Below are positions 35,796-47,173 of a DNA stretch of 64,000 bases, one piece after another. The notes beneath the pieces are model-generated. The model was not told the DNA's origin. It was given only the letters and a program-made list of their open reading frames with translations, and searched no databases. A program made the position numbers and the translations under genes. Every line of letters begins with the position of its first letter. Within the stretch, counting starts at the first letter, position 1. The stretch is from Thamnidium elegans (lineage: Eukaryota; Mucoromycota; Mucoromycetes; Mucorales; Mucoraceae): the NCBI GenBank assembly GCA_025201345.1, contig JAIXMG010000024.1:434001-498000 (forward strand), written 5' to 3'.

Positions 35796-37106
35796 ATGAA
35801 GGATAATTAATACCTAGACGAAAATGACGAGAATCGTTTAAATATAAGAATTCAAGATTGTCTCAGACCTGATATGGTGTTATCTATAAAACAATACGAG
35901 CTTTTCTCTCGTTCCAATATATTCATTCACTCGCAAATATGTAAAAAATAGATATTGCGCATTTAAGATCTTTATTGCTTAAAGTTTAAAGAGAAACCCA
36001 AATACCAATGGATATATTAAATCGAAATCGAAATCGAATAATGACGAAAATGAAAATAACGAAAATGAAAATGATGATGGCGAAAATAAACATGAACCAG
36101 CAACCTTATTGTTTAGCCAAGTATTTGATTTCGAACGCCTGAGGCTTGACCTTAATTAGTAAGTATAACTACAATGATAGTGTTACAAAGCTTTATATTG
36201 ACTTTCTATCGCTTTATAATAATGGAAAATAGATGTTCACTAACATGGTACGAACGGATGGTTATGGCATCGATTTTATACTGACAGTTCCTGAAAGACA
36301 ATCGAATAAACTTTCTAATCTAGACCTGAATGATTTTACGCCAGAAGAAATAAACGAACGTTTTCATTTATGGGGTGTTAATCCCGGCCAAATCAACATT
36401 TTTACTGCTTCCGATGGACACAATACCAACCCTCATCAATTAAGAAAGTACTCCACAGCTGAATATTACACTCGCACAGGGTTCAAAAAAACAAACCTAC
36501 ATATTCTAAATTACATAGGTAGACAACGTGCCGATGCAGAAATGGTGAACATATTCGTGAATGGAGGTAAAAAGTACTTGAGGCAGGAATTCAAACAGAC
36601 TGGTAGAGACAAAAAGAGAGGAAATCCCAAAAGAAAAAAACGAAGACCAGTAAAAAAAGAAAAAGGAAAGGGGAAGGAAAAACTAAAGAAAAGAAAACTG
36701 AAACCGTTTGAACCAGATAACCGAATACCTTTGGTAGCCCTTGGGGAAGCTATTTTTCCTACGAGTATGAAAGGAACAATTCCTGGTTTGGCACGTCGTT
36801 TGGTGACGGTATTGAAAAAAGCTGAGGACGAAGATCTTTTGGTGACTGTCCCAGTTACAGAGTACATTACTTCTAAGGTAAGCGAACATAACTTAAATAA
36901 AAAAATAGACTTGTTCCAATTGCTCTGGAAACAATACCGATAATATCATAATCGACGGTGCTTCTTTGTTTGGTGTATTGCATTGCTTAAATCGATCCTG
37001 CAATACCTTATGGCAAAGAGATATCAGCGCTTCCCGAAACATGCATTCTATTTCCTGGAATGTAATTATGGATCATGAAGTTCCTTCAAGATTCCAAAGA
37101 CAGTAA
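35796..37106 (+). pseudogene. Decayed Fanzor (eukaryotic TnpB-like RNA-guided nuclease)
   Basis: Fanzor proteins are transposon-borne RuvC nucleases related to TnpB and Cas12. Motifs in order: the N-terminal block QDCLRPDMVLSIKQYELF, an acidic Asn/Glu region, LFSQVFDFERL, then from 36233 FTNMVRTDGYGIDF, the RuvC-I block LWGVNPGQINIFTASDG, a Lys/Arg-rich linker (PKRKKRRPVKKEKGKG), RuvC-II (VALGEAIF with GTIPGLARRL), EYITSK, and the zinc ribbon TCSNC...CLNRSC leading to RuvC-III WQRDISASRNM. A 31-nt GT-AG segment (36878-36908) must be removed to join EYITSK to TCSNC. Lesions: an early in-frame TAA, a frame break before 36233, and Asn replacing the RuvC-I Asp. The C-terminal half is nearly intact; the gene is probably dead. 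Confidence 0.82.
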
Positions 37107-38453
37107 TAGTTACCCTTCTCAAGCCCTAGTATCGAAAACTAATTGACGATTACAATGTAAGTTTACATTTTTAGAATATCTGATGCTGAAAAAAAAAAAT
37201 CTGACTTGCTTATTTTATAACATTAATGCCTAGGCGTGTATTGCCGAGTTACAAGTACAAGTATCATCAGTCAATGGAAGATTTTCAAAAAAAAAAAAAC
37301 TCTTTTGGTGTTTTTTTTAGAAATGGCACCATGATATTCTGTTTTACAAAACCCAACATTTTCTAGCTTACAGTTAGAAAAAAAGGGGGGGGGTTGTGGT
37401 TAGGGTTATGCTCGCATTTAATAATGAGCATTTACGCTGCTACTCCCCCTCTTTATCTCAATTGAATCCAACTAATTTAATTGTTGGTAACTTGATAATA
37501 AATAATGATGTTTTTTTTTAAAAAAAATTAAAGCGAGGTGCTTTTTTACTGGCCCGGCATTAAAGCGCGTAAGAAATATACTAAACTAGTCAAAAATGAG
37601 GCTTTAAAAAAAGTGGCACTTTTTTTAAGTCGTTTTATAAGGGTGAGTCTTACTACATAGTTAATACTTTTTTTTTATATATGTATCTGTAATTGACATG
37701 CCTTTTTTTTTTTTTTTGACGTATCAATTGTAAAAAAAAAAGCTTTTAATATAAAGGAATTTATTGTGCATGTATCACACAAATGACCTTATCGATTTCG
37801 CTGTGTTGAAACAGGACACGTGCGTCGCGTATTTTTATGCCAAGCTGAACAAAAAAAAGTTGGCCAAGGTTTATTGTAAATACCGCGTTTTTTAAGCTTG
37901 TAAATTTAAAGCAGTTTTAGATAGAAAGAGTAAAATAGGGTTTGAGAGAGAAGAACAAAATCTATGAAGGTTGGGTACAATCTGATAAAAATAGATGTTT
38001 ACGGAATTTTAGGAGTTTATCTAAATAAAGCTTATTTTTTAAAAAGGGAAAAAGTGGTAATTTTATCGTGCTGGACGTTTTTTTTTTTCAAGCCAAAAAT
38101 AGCTCTTCTTTTTTAAAGAGTAAAATAATTAGTTAGCCCAAGGGATATAATTGACATTTATTTTATCGCTTTGAAATCCTTTACTTGGTTCCAGCCGATC
38201 AATGCAATTTATAGAAAACTAGTCCCGCCTCCCACCGCTCGTGGCAGATACTAAAGAACATATCACGTTATATATATATATATAGTAGCTGTAAAGAAAT
38301 TCAGCAGACACGAGTGCTCAAATAGAAAAAGCTACATAGTTACCATCGTGTTTCTACCTTTAGCTAAAGTGCTTCTTCTTTTTTTTAAAGAACGTCACAC
38401 CTGTTACACTACACCGAGAACTGATTTTTTTCTCTCTTTTATTTTTTATCTCG

Positions 38454-38501
<48 letters not shown>

Positions 38502-38542
38502 CCCTTTTTTAACAATAATAAAAAAGTAACTAATATTCTTAC
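37107..38542. other. 1.4-kb spacer before MAPKKK, ending in (GTT)16
   Basis: No gene found. It includes a GGGGGGGGG run followed by GTTGTGGTTAGGGTTA (about 37385-37410), a single telomere-like match of no clear meaning, several T runs, and the (GTT)16 microsatellite 38453-38500 directly upstream of the MAPKKK start, within its leader or promoter. Confidence 0.5.
38453..38500 (+). repeat. (GTT)16 microsatellite
   Basis: Sixteen perfect GTT units, 43 bp before the MAPKKK ATG. A second tract of the same unit, 36 bp, lies at 63219-63254 upstream of TFIIA gamma and RSP5. Confidence 0.95.
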
Positions 38543-38886
38543 ATGACAAACGACCCTAATGTTGAATGGAGTATGGAAAAAGTTGTTAATTGGTTAACTG
38601 TTAATGGTTGGCAAAGTGCAATTGATATATTTATTGGTACATACCCTTCTTTTTTTTTTCTTTTTTTTTTACTAGAAATAAATTAAATTACTTCTCTTCT
38701 TTTTTTTTAGATTATAATATTCACCATGATCGTTTTTTAAATTTAAATATGGAAAATGTTAACGACTTATTAAAAAATGTAAATATATCCACTTTGGAAA
38801 AAGAACGACTTGTATTCGCTATACAACAAATCAGAGTGAGTCCTTTTTCTTTTTTATTGTTGTTACTATTTTATTCAGTTATCTTT

Positions 38887-38936
<50 letters not shown>

Positions 38937-41469
38937 AAGGTACAAAAACCACATATTGCAATACCTTCATATAAAAAACCTTCACCTCGAAAGAGTTCGT
39001 GTAATTTTGATATCAGCCAATTTATACCCAAACGTACTAGTTCCAATGAAACAAACGTGATCAAGATGCTGGAAGCGTTTCAACCTACGCTTAATTCCAA
39101 TAGTCCTCGCATGAATGGAAGTGAACCAGATATATTTTCAAAATTATTTGGAAAACGATTACCAATACCTACCTGTATTTCGGAAGATAGACGCATTCAA
39201 GTTACGTTAGATACTGACACTTTTATTCGGCTATGGATTAAACAATCCAGTGATGCTTTGGATATTAAGTATGCTGTATTGTATAAATTAGCTATTGATG
39301 CAGAACCAAATTATTTCTTGTTTTATCATGAGAATGGATTCCAATCAAGTAAATATTATATACATATATAATAACTATTGTTTTTATTAACCATATACAT
39401 ATATATATATATATAGCTATACCTTTAAATGATGATGAATTAGTTTATATTTGTCAAACTTCAGATGATAACCGTACCAACCGAGTTTTAGTTGTTCCTA
39501 TTACTGGATATAATCTTATTAGACAACAACATTCCAACTACAGGTAACAATTTATCATTCAACGCCAAGAAGTTCTTTTAAACTAATTTATTTTTATTTT
39601 TTAAAAGTGTTCATTATATATTATCAAACGATCATATTGCTAGTCCAACAGGTATTCAATTAAGTGACCCTGAGACACCTCAAGAAGAAACATCGTTTAT
39701 TGCTGAAACCAACGAAACGTGGACCAAACCTAATTCGCCAATACCAGGATCAAAGCCTATTTCATTATGGCATGTACCACCAACCGAATCCAAGCCAGTT
39801 TCATTATGGCAAGTACCACCCTCATCTGAACCAAAACCAGTTTCTTTATGGCAAGTACAACCATCAACTGAACCAAAACCAGTTTCGTTATGGCAAGTAC
39901 AACCCTCTGTTTCTTCTTCAGCTAGTACTAGTCATTTATGGCCTACAGGTGATCAACGTACCGAGTTATCTGTAGAAGGTGTTTCACTTTACGATCCACC
40001 TACGCCTGTCAACGATCAAGCACCTATCATTGAATTTTCTGCACATGTTGATACACCTCCTTCACCCATCGGATCTGATAAAACTCAAAAGAGCGAATCG
40101 ACTGCTGAAGACAGTGATATGTTTGGCGAACGTCCTTCCGTTGAAAAATTGTATCGAGATATTGACAAGTATTTACCTGGCCATGATTTGGATAAAGAGA
40201 TCTTGGTAGAGCCTCCTACGCCAGCAGCAGCAGCAGCGGCTATTTCACCCATTGTATCTCGAAGATTATTAGGACATAGACAATCAGTTCGAGTTGTTGC
40301 TAAGCAAGCTCATCAGAGATGGAAACAAGCAACCAATAATGTTATTATGGTCAATCATTTGTTACGTAGAAAGAGTACAAAAATGTGGGATCGACCTGTG
40401 GAACGCGTTAAACCAGGACAAGAAGGAATTATTATTTCCACAGATACACCTAACACCAAGATGCAGTGGATGCGTGGTAATTTGATTGGAAGAGGTTCTT
40501 TCGGTAAAGTGTACCATGCTTTGAATATTGCTACTGGTGATTGGATTGCAGTAAAACAAGTAGATGCAGCCATGACCAAATCTGATCAACGTAATTTGGA
40601 TTTACAAGCTGCTTCTGACTCGCTACATCGAGAGATTCGATTACTAAAAGATTTGGATCATGAGAATATTGTACAATGTCTAGGGTACGACTCCAACGTC
40701 GCTGAGGGTCACTTGTATATCTTTTTAGAGTATGTTCCTGGTGGCAGTATCTCTAGTCTGCTTAGCAAATATCAATTCTTTGATGAACCATTAGTCAAGT
40801 ATTATACTAGACAGATATTAAGTGGATTGCAGTACTTGCATTCTTGTAATATCTTGCATCGTGATATTAAAGCGGATAATGTGCTGATTGATTTCAATGG
40901 GGTGTGTAAAATTGCTGATTTTGGGCTGTCAAAGAATCAGCAGGAGGGTGCTTATGACACCATGTCTAATAATTCAACAATGCGAGGTACGGTGTTTTGG
41001 ATGGCTCCTGAAATCTTGACGAAGAATTACAGTGCCAAAGTGGATGTTTGGAGTTTAGGGTGTACTGTATTAGAAATGATCACAGGAGAGCATCCATGGA
41101 TGGATTTATGTGCATTGGCGGCCTTATACCAAGTGAGTAAGAAAATTGTGTAGTTTATATGACTGTTTAAAATAACCTTTTTTTCTCTTGTTTTTTTAGA
41201 TTGGTAAATTAAATGCACCGGCTATACCCACACATATTTCAGATGAAGCAAAAGATTTCTTACAATTATGTCTTAAAATGTAAGTTGTTATATATAAATG
41301 AAAAATATATAAAATATGCTAATATATATATATATATATATTTAATAGTAAACCTGAGGATAGGCCGACAGCTGGAGAATTGTTATTGCACCCATTTGTT
41401 CAATTGGATACCAGCTTTAATTATAAAGCATCACTCAAGTCACAAAAACTTAAAGAAACATCTACTTAA
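38543..41469 (+). CDS. BCK1/STE11-type MAP kinase kinase kinase with SAM-like domain
   Basis: Serine/threonine kinase at the top of a MAPK cascade, probably cell-wall integrity. Exons 38543-38636, 38711-38835, 38940-39348, 39417-39543, 39608-41132, 41200-41279, 41349-41469 give 826 residues. Residues 1-75 resemble a SAM domain (WSMEKVVNWLTVNGWQ). A ubiquitin-like/RA-type region follows (IQVTLDTDTFIRLWI), then four decapeptide-like repeats (KPVSLWQVPP). The kinase domain (residues about 560-815) is complete: GRGSFGKVYHA, IAVKQV, HRDIKADNVLID, DFGLSK, GTVFWMAPEIL. A cryptic polymorphic (GTT)16 precedes the gene. The placement closer to Bck1 than to Ste11 rests on the kinase-domain look and is moderately sure. 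Confidence 0.9.
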
Positions 41470-41531
41470 AGTTTCATGTATATTCCCCCTTCTTACTATT
41501 ACTATTATATATATATATCTATTTTTTATTT

Positions 41532-42160
41532 TTATAAAAAGAATGGTTTCTTTTTATCAGTTCCTTGTTGTGGTACATCTATCCATTTCGATTCTGATAT
41601 CGGTTTCTTTACAGGAGTTTCTTTTTGTTCGGAGGCCGCAATTACTTTTAAAAAAAAATTAATGCATTAATATTTTTATAATTTATTGGTAACTTACGAC
41701 TGTTAAGGTATTCATCATCAATTTCATCTTGTCTTTGTTCAGATTTATTATTGTTATTCATTAAAACCATTTTAATTTCTTCCCTTAAATTATCGTCAAT
41801 CACTTGTCCCTTTTCAACTCTTTCAATAATCTCTTCCAATAACTTTGTTTTAAGTTTCATCTTTTCCTTGTATTCTTTCATATCAATCTTGAGCCAAATT
41901 AAATGAAGTGCTTCCGAGCCAAATACCACCCACATCAAATATTCAGCAAAATAAGGCATATGGCGTTGTTGTTTAAAGTGATGAGCTGCGGATTGTAAAC
42001 CATTGTATTCTTTTGGTGAAGATTGAACGAACCGCTTGACAGGCACCCTTGTAGTATGTTGTAACTGACTCACTGTTGGGCGTGATAACCTCGATATCAA
42101 CGTAGATGGTTTGCCTTCTACCTTGAATTGTTTAAATAATCTCGGCAAAACACTTGTCAT
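41532..42160 (-). CDS. Putative mitochondrial membrane-anchored coiled-coil protein
   Basis: Two exons (42160-41698, 41644-41532) give 191 residues. The N-terminus is basic and hydroxylated (MTSVLPRLFKQFKVEGK...RLSRPTVSQLQ), like a mitochondrial presequence. A short hydrophobic helix follows (YFAEYLMWVVFGSEALHLIW), then a long charged helix (MKEYKEKMKLKTKLLEEIIE, LREEIKMVL) and a Lys/Pro tail. I do not recognise the family. The layout (presequence, one helix, coiled coil) is common among inner-membrane assembly factors, but that is only analogy. Convergent with the MAPKKK gene, 62 bp apart. Confidence 0.7.
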
Positions 42161-42478
42161 TCTTTTTTTTTTTCGTAAAACAAATAGATAGAAATAATGA
42201 AAACGGATACAAAAAAATTAGACCCTTTCAAAAAAAAAAAAAAAAAACCTCGGACGTGACACTCTTTTGAAAATGGAACACATTTTTGTAAATATTAAAA
42301 CAGGGAAAAAAATTGGGTCTCTAGTTTGAAAATAAACAGCAGATGATATAACAAGCTTATCAGTTTGTTTTTGGATCAGTACATGGATACAAAACATTCA
42401 ACAGCCTTCTTAGGAGCCACAGGTTTTTTTTTTTTTTTTTTTTGGCCACATGTAGTGTATATAGACTTTTTTCTCTTA

Positions 42479-42672
42479 TAGTGGCTCCACCCCAAAGTTC
42501 GTTTTCCAACTAACCAAAGTCGCTCTGGTCTCCGACTAAAATTCGCTTGTCTTACAGTTCAAAGTTCACCAAAGTTCGTTTTTGCAAATGGCTCAAATTC
42601 GCTTTTGTATCACTCAAAATTCGTTTATGTTATCATTAAAGTTCGTAATTTTATTGAAGATCTACATTAACC
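42479..42672 (+). repeat. Left terminal inverted repeat with TTCG iterons
   Basis: Pairs with 47761-47933 over nearly its whole length. Inside it AAAGTTCG/AAAATTCG-type octamers recur about every 20-24 bp, eight or so times. The inner 110 bp are nearly identical to the right copy; the outer 60 bp have diverged. Confidence 0.92.
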
Positions 42673-42681
42673 AAAGGCCCG

Positions 42682-43349
42682 TCAAATTAGTTCTTTATCA
42701 AAGCATTTTTGAAAATTCTCAATGGATTTCTGAGCGATGTTATGAAGAGTCTTTATACTGACGTTTTCACTAGTCTCGCTGATTCTAGTTTTCAAATCTT
42801 CGGTTTCTTGAAATACACTTCGCTTGGCTGAATTTTTGACGACTGACCAGAAGTCTTCAATTGTATTCAGCTCTGGAGAATATGGAGGCAGATATATAGC
42901 TTTATAGCCTCTAGTCTCGATTAAGTTTGTGATATCCTGTGAGGTATGGATTGGTACATTGTCCATAACAATATAGAAATTTCTCATTCCAGGGAACTTG
43001 TCCATCTAACGTCTTAGAAATAAGCTTCATGTAATGTCCAGTAACAGTTCCTTTTGTCATCTTTTTTCGCTACGGGCATCTTTCTCTTTCTGCTTCCATC
43101 AAAAGCTCTCTGATCTCAACTGAAATAACACTCTGAGCTGTTATAACTCCCGAGTGATTGGCGTTAAACTATTTCTGGTGTACCTATAACTGAACGAGCA
43201 TTATGGCTTCTCATGTTGATATTGAAACCAGCTTCATCCACGAAAACACAGTTGGTAAGATAGCCCATGTCAGTAGTCTCCAACCATTGATAGCGTTTTT
43301 CGAAATTCTCAGCACTATTCCTTGCCAAAGGTTGCAAGGTTGCACCCAT
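42682..43349 (-). pseudogene. Tc1/IS630 (DDE_3-type) transposase, decayed
   Basis: Fragments of a cut-and-paste transposase reading toward the left end. The upstream part holds CVFVDEAGFNINMRSHNARS (first catalytic Asp); the downstream part holds FYIVMDNVPIHTSQDI (second Asp) and LPPYSPELNTIEDFWSVVK (third acidic residue). Between them (43006-43163) the frame is lost through stops and shifts, although KGTVTGHYMKL is still readable. A piece that may be the N-terminal helix-turn-helix region is not recognisable upstream. Ends 10 bp from the left repeat, so it is likely the element's own former transposase. Confidence 0.88.
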
Positions 43350-43814
43350 TTATGATTGTCTATTAAAAAGATGATACACAGTATTTGAGCTTGCTCCTTT
43401 CTATCTAAGTGAATTAGATGGTTTTTATAATTATCACTGAGATAAGAAGGAATAAATCTTTCGTGACCAGCAAGTATCTGCCTCTGTAGCCAACATGCTG
43501 AAACCTCAAACCAAATCTAGTATGTAGTAACATAATCTATCATATCCCAATTAACCTCAACTTATTGTCTTTTCTCTCATTCTACCAGTACTCACTGTAA
43601 TATCTAGATGTGCTTTGCATTGTCCAAAAGCCTTATATTAACGTCGCTGTTCACAAGAATATAACTCAGGCTGTCAACTTTTCGCACCTATTCACTGTAC
43701 GAGAAAGTAATAAACTAAAAACTTTATGTGATACAAGATATTTTTAGGGCATTATTGCGATAGATACACAATTAAGAACTATTCAAGAGAATGATAGAAA
43801 AAGAAAGAAACTAC

Positions 43815-45838
43815 TCATAGAAAATAGTCTTTGACTAATAATTCTTCAGGGCCTAGCTCAACGTAGCCTAGTGATTCGTTTTCCAATTGGTCAATTTGGG
43901 CTAACGACTTCTCCACAACATGTTTGAGAAAGGCGAGAAACTCAAAGACTTTGATCCACTGCTTTTTTTCTGCTCTGGTGGTGGGGATGGTACATGTTCT
44001 TGCTTCGACGAACTTCCATTTGCTGTTGTCATGAACAGAAGTCAAACAAAGCGTAAGACAGTTTTCAATAACAGAAACACAAGGAATTTGTATCTTCATT
44101 AAGGTCTTCAAAGAGCCCACCTTGTACTTTGCGATGATGTACTTCATGAAGTCAGATGTACTTTTTAGCTGCTTGTAAGTGTCATCTATGCTATGCAGGG
44201 TGGTGGCCTCGGATCTGTTAAGAGAATATTTTAGCCTTATTACAGAAATGGCAAATCTTTTTTTAAAAAAAGCCTCTTGCTTACCCCGAAGATTCCAACA
44301 TTACTGCTAAAGTCTCTGCTTCATTTGTTAAAATACCATCGAGGAGCTTTCTATTAATTCCAGAAACTCTAAAGTCTTTCAAGGGTAGCCATACACGTCT
44401 TGATTCAACTAGTTGTTTCTCGCACCTTTAAATGTGAAAAGATTAATCCTCTTATCATCTCTGAATATCTAATAGAGAGAATTACTCACCATGAGCCGCT
44501 TAAGCTTCCAACCATAATACCAAAGTTCTTAAATATAGGAACAACAGCTTCACAGAAAAAAGTCCTTTCATGACTTGGATTAATTGGAGTTGATCTTCGA
44601 CAGCTTTGATAATAATCGGTTAGGATATGACGCATCATGTCAATAAACTTGCCTTCGCCTGGTAATGCCCAAAGCTTTCGAGTGTCCATGAAATTGCCAG
44701 AATCTAGTATACTATTTAAAAAAGAAATTGCACCTTCATGAGACTTAATGTAAGCATTTGCATATTGTTCGTCTCGGTAGGCTTCAAATATTGTTTGAGT
44801 AGCAGAACTGGAACTTGTTCTTAAATCTGAAGACAGACGTATTTCAAATAAGTCACTAAGGTAACCATGATCGCTTTGACTGAGAGCAGGCTTTTTGGGC
44901 GATATGAGGTTCTTTGAAGGAGCATGGTAATCAAATCGCTTCCCATTCTTGACAAAAGAGTATTGGCTCTATATAATTATCATGAGTATCTTTTTTTATA
45001 TATATATTAGGAAACTACGTATACAACATTGATGATACCTTTGACACACTGGGGTTAGGATTGAAAGGATCTTCTGCATCAAACAAAGATTGCTCGTATT
45101 GCTTACTTATTTCGCTGATATCATCAATAGTGAGTTCTTCTTCCGCACCAGCACTCTAAGAAGAGAATGGGGTTTATTCTTCGTTTTAGAAAATTAAACT
45201 GATGCATGAATTTCTTACCTTCATACTCCGATCATCTGACTTTCTATCAGCGAGCTAAAAAAAGTTGAGTGATTAAAAAGTTGAAATTGACTATTTTTGC
45301 CTACCACGGGACAATCAACCTCATCTTCAATCTCATCAAATGACCTCTTCTTCGACCCCTCCTCCATTAAGCGGCTTTTTTCAAGAACCATAGCCGAAGC
45401 GGTAGCATTGGACTGAATATGTGCTTGCTGCAAGTTGTCCTTGTCACGCTTTTCCAACTCCTTTTTCTGATAATATAATTTGAGATCCGTAACGATCTTT
45501 GGATGGTGATAAAAGATATCAAGAGATGAGCAGTATTGTTTCAAGAGAAGCTCAGTTGTTGAGGTGCTGTTAGCATGCTGCTTGTTTAAAATATTATTGA
45601 CGGTCTTCAGTGATGTCTGTAACATCAAAACAAACTGCTGCGGTTGTGCTTCCCACACTTCAGAGTGGTCCAGATAGTCATCGACAACATCTTTTATATT
45701 GCTCCAAGTCTTTACACTGCCAGTCAGAATGTTGGGAGTTAAACTAAGCTTTTCACGTAAGCTATCAGTTAGTGTATAGCTGCCCTTCAACTTGTTAAGA
45801 TTGGGTGGTGCTGGTTTTAGATTAGGTTTTTTTGACAT
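43815..45838 (-). CDS. Passenger gene of the TIR element, function unknown
   Basis: Six exons with good splice sites and continuous phase (45838-45305, 45254-45219, 45155-45039, 44968-44490, 44425-44285, 44214-43815) give 568 residues without a stop, although all neighbouring element genes are decayed. N-terminal 180 residues: basic/proline start, then helices with a charged Lys/Glu segment. Middle: acidic linker (AGAEEELTIDDISE). C-terminal 330 residues look folded: FMDTRKLWALPGEGKFIDMM, FFCEAVVPIFKNFGIMVG, SWCEKQLVESRRVW, IPCVSVIENCLTLCLTS. No nuclease, polymerase or kinase motif seen. I do not recognise the family; intactness inside a dead element suggests selection or a recent burst. An in-frame alternative initiator at 45889 (TTG) is ignored. 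Confidence 0.75.
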
Positions 45839-47173
45839 TTGAAAGTAACTAGGTTTTAGAAAAAGAAAAAAATAGTAAATGCTAGTCAAAAGTCAAAAAT
45901 TAACGTCATCATATCGGTGTCTAAATAGTAAACGCTGTGGCTACTTGTATAAACACTTGTATTAATGAAGTTTTTCTGTGGACATGATGTGTTTGGTACA
46001 ACTTGTGTAATTCTAGTCTACTGCTTGCTATCGCCCACCACAATGCCACTCGGATTTGGGCCAGCATTCACTTTCTAGTCTCAAGTGATCTTACTCTAAG
46101 CATGTCTCTGACATGTTACAGAAAGGGCATTCTGAGTGAGTCCGTATCAAATTACGGTCAAACAAGAGTCAAGATCAAAATATGTAAGTAGCAAAACCTT
46201 TACATCTCCAAAGCGCTATTATAACTAACTACTTGTGGTAATACATGAACATGTATACATGGCGAGCAATCGCCTATGTAGATTTTATTTAATCAGTGAA
46301 TCACCAAGCGCAACTTATGTAATTCTAGTCTACTGCTTGCTATCGCCCACCACAATGCCACTCGGATTTGGGCCAGCTTTCACTTTCTAGTATAGGTGTG
46401 GTCTACTCTAAGCATGCCTCTGGCATGTTACAGAAAGGGCATTCTGAGTGATCAAAGTGCTTGGTATATGATAGGCGTGTTTGGTACAGCTTGCGTAATT
46501 CTAGTCTACTGCTTGCTATCGCCCACCATAATGCCACTCGGATTTGGGCCAGCATTCACTTTCTAGTCTCAAGTGATCTTACTCTAAGCATGTCTCTGAC
46601 ATGTTACAGAAAGGGCATTCTGAGTGAGTCCGTATCAAATTACGGTCAAACAAGAGTCAAGATCAAAATATGTAAGTAGCAAAACCTTTACATCTCCAAA
46701 GCGCTATTATAACTAACTACTTGTGGTAATACATGAACATGTATACATGGCGAGCAATCGCCTATGTAGATTTTATTTAATCAGTGAATCACCAAGCGCA
46801 ACTTATGTAATTCTAGTCTACTGCTTGCTATCGCCCACCACAATGCCACTCGGATTTGGGCCAGCTTTCACTTTCTAGTATAGGTGTGGTCTACTCTAAG
46901 CATGCCTCTGGCATGTTACAGAAAGGGCATTCTGAGTGATCAAAGTGCTTGGTATATGATAGGCGTGTTTGGCATAAAGTTTTTTAGCTTGTTACATACA
47001 GCATCGAATCTAACAAATAAACTACAATCCCGCTAAATTAATTCTGGACACCCCTTTAAAACAAATAAAAATTTCCGCATAATTCAAATTAACTTTGTTT
47101 ATTCATCATACATTACTCCAATCAACTTATCAAGCCAGAACAAAACATAATAGAAAACAACGCTAAGAAGCTT
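45839..47173. other. Element interior without intact gene
   Basis: Contains the passenger gene's presumed promoter (45839-45988), the tandem 488-bp units (45989-46964), and a junction near 47039 where TTCTGGACACCCCTTT begins. That junction may be the end of a second, nested Tc1-type insertion, because the HTH fragment of another transposase follows at 47174. Confidence 0.5.
45989..46964 (+). repeat. Two tandem 488-bp units with internal sub-repeats
   Basis: Unit 1 is 45989-46476 and unit 2 46477-46964, equal length and nearly identical, followed by the first bases of a third (GTGTTTGG at 46965). Differences are few (ACAACTTGTG versus ACAGCTTGCG at the start). Each unit carries two copies of a module of about 130 bp containing CTGCTTGCTATCGCCCACCA and ACTCGGATTTGGGCCAGC, so the module occurs four times. 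Confidence 0.95.

Noticed and set aside
37385..37410. TTAGGG-like motif after a G run, possible interstitial telomere
   Set aside because: Only one and a half repeats; expected by chance next to a G run.
46003..46679. Two identical 54-codon-plus frames in the 488-bp units
   Set aside because: Identity comes from the tandem duplication; no start context or family support, and the same module in the other half of each unit does not keep the frame.
45989..46964. Tandem repeats as a possible CRISPR-like array
   Set aside because: Unit is 488 bp with no short repeat/spacer alternation; eukaryotic context.
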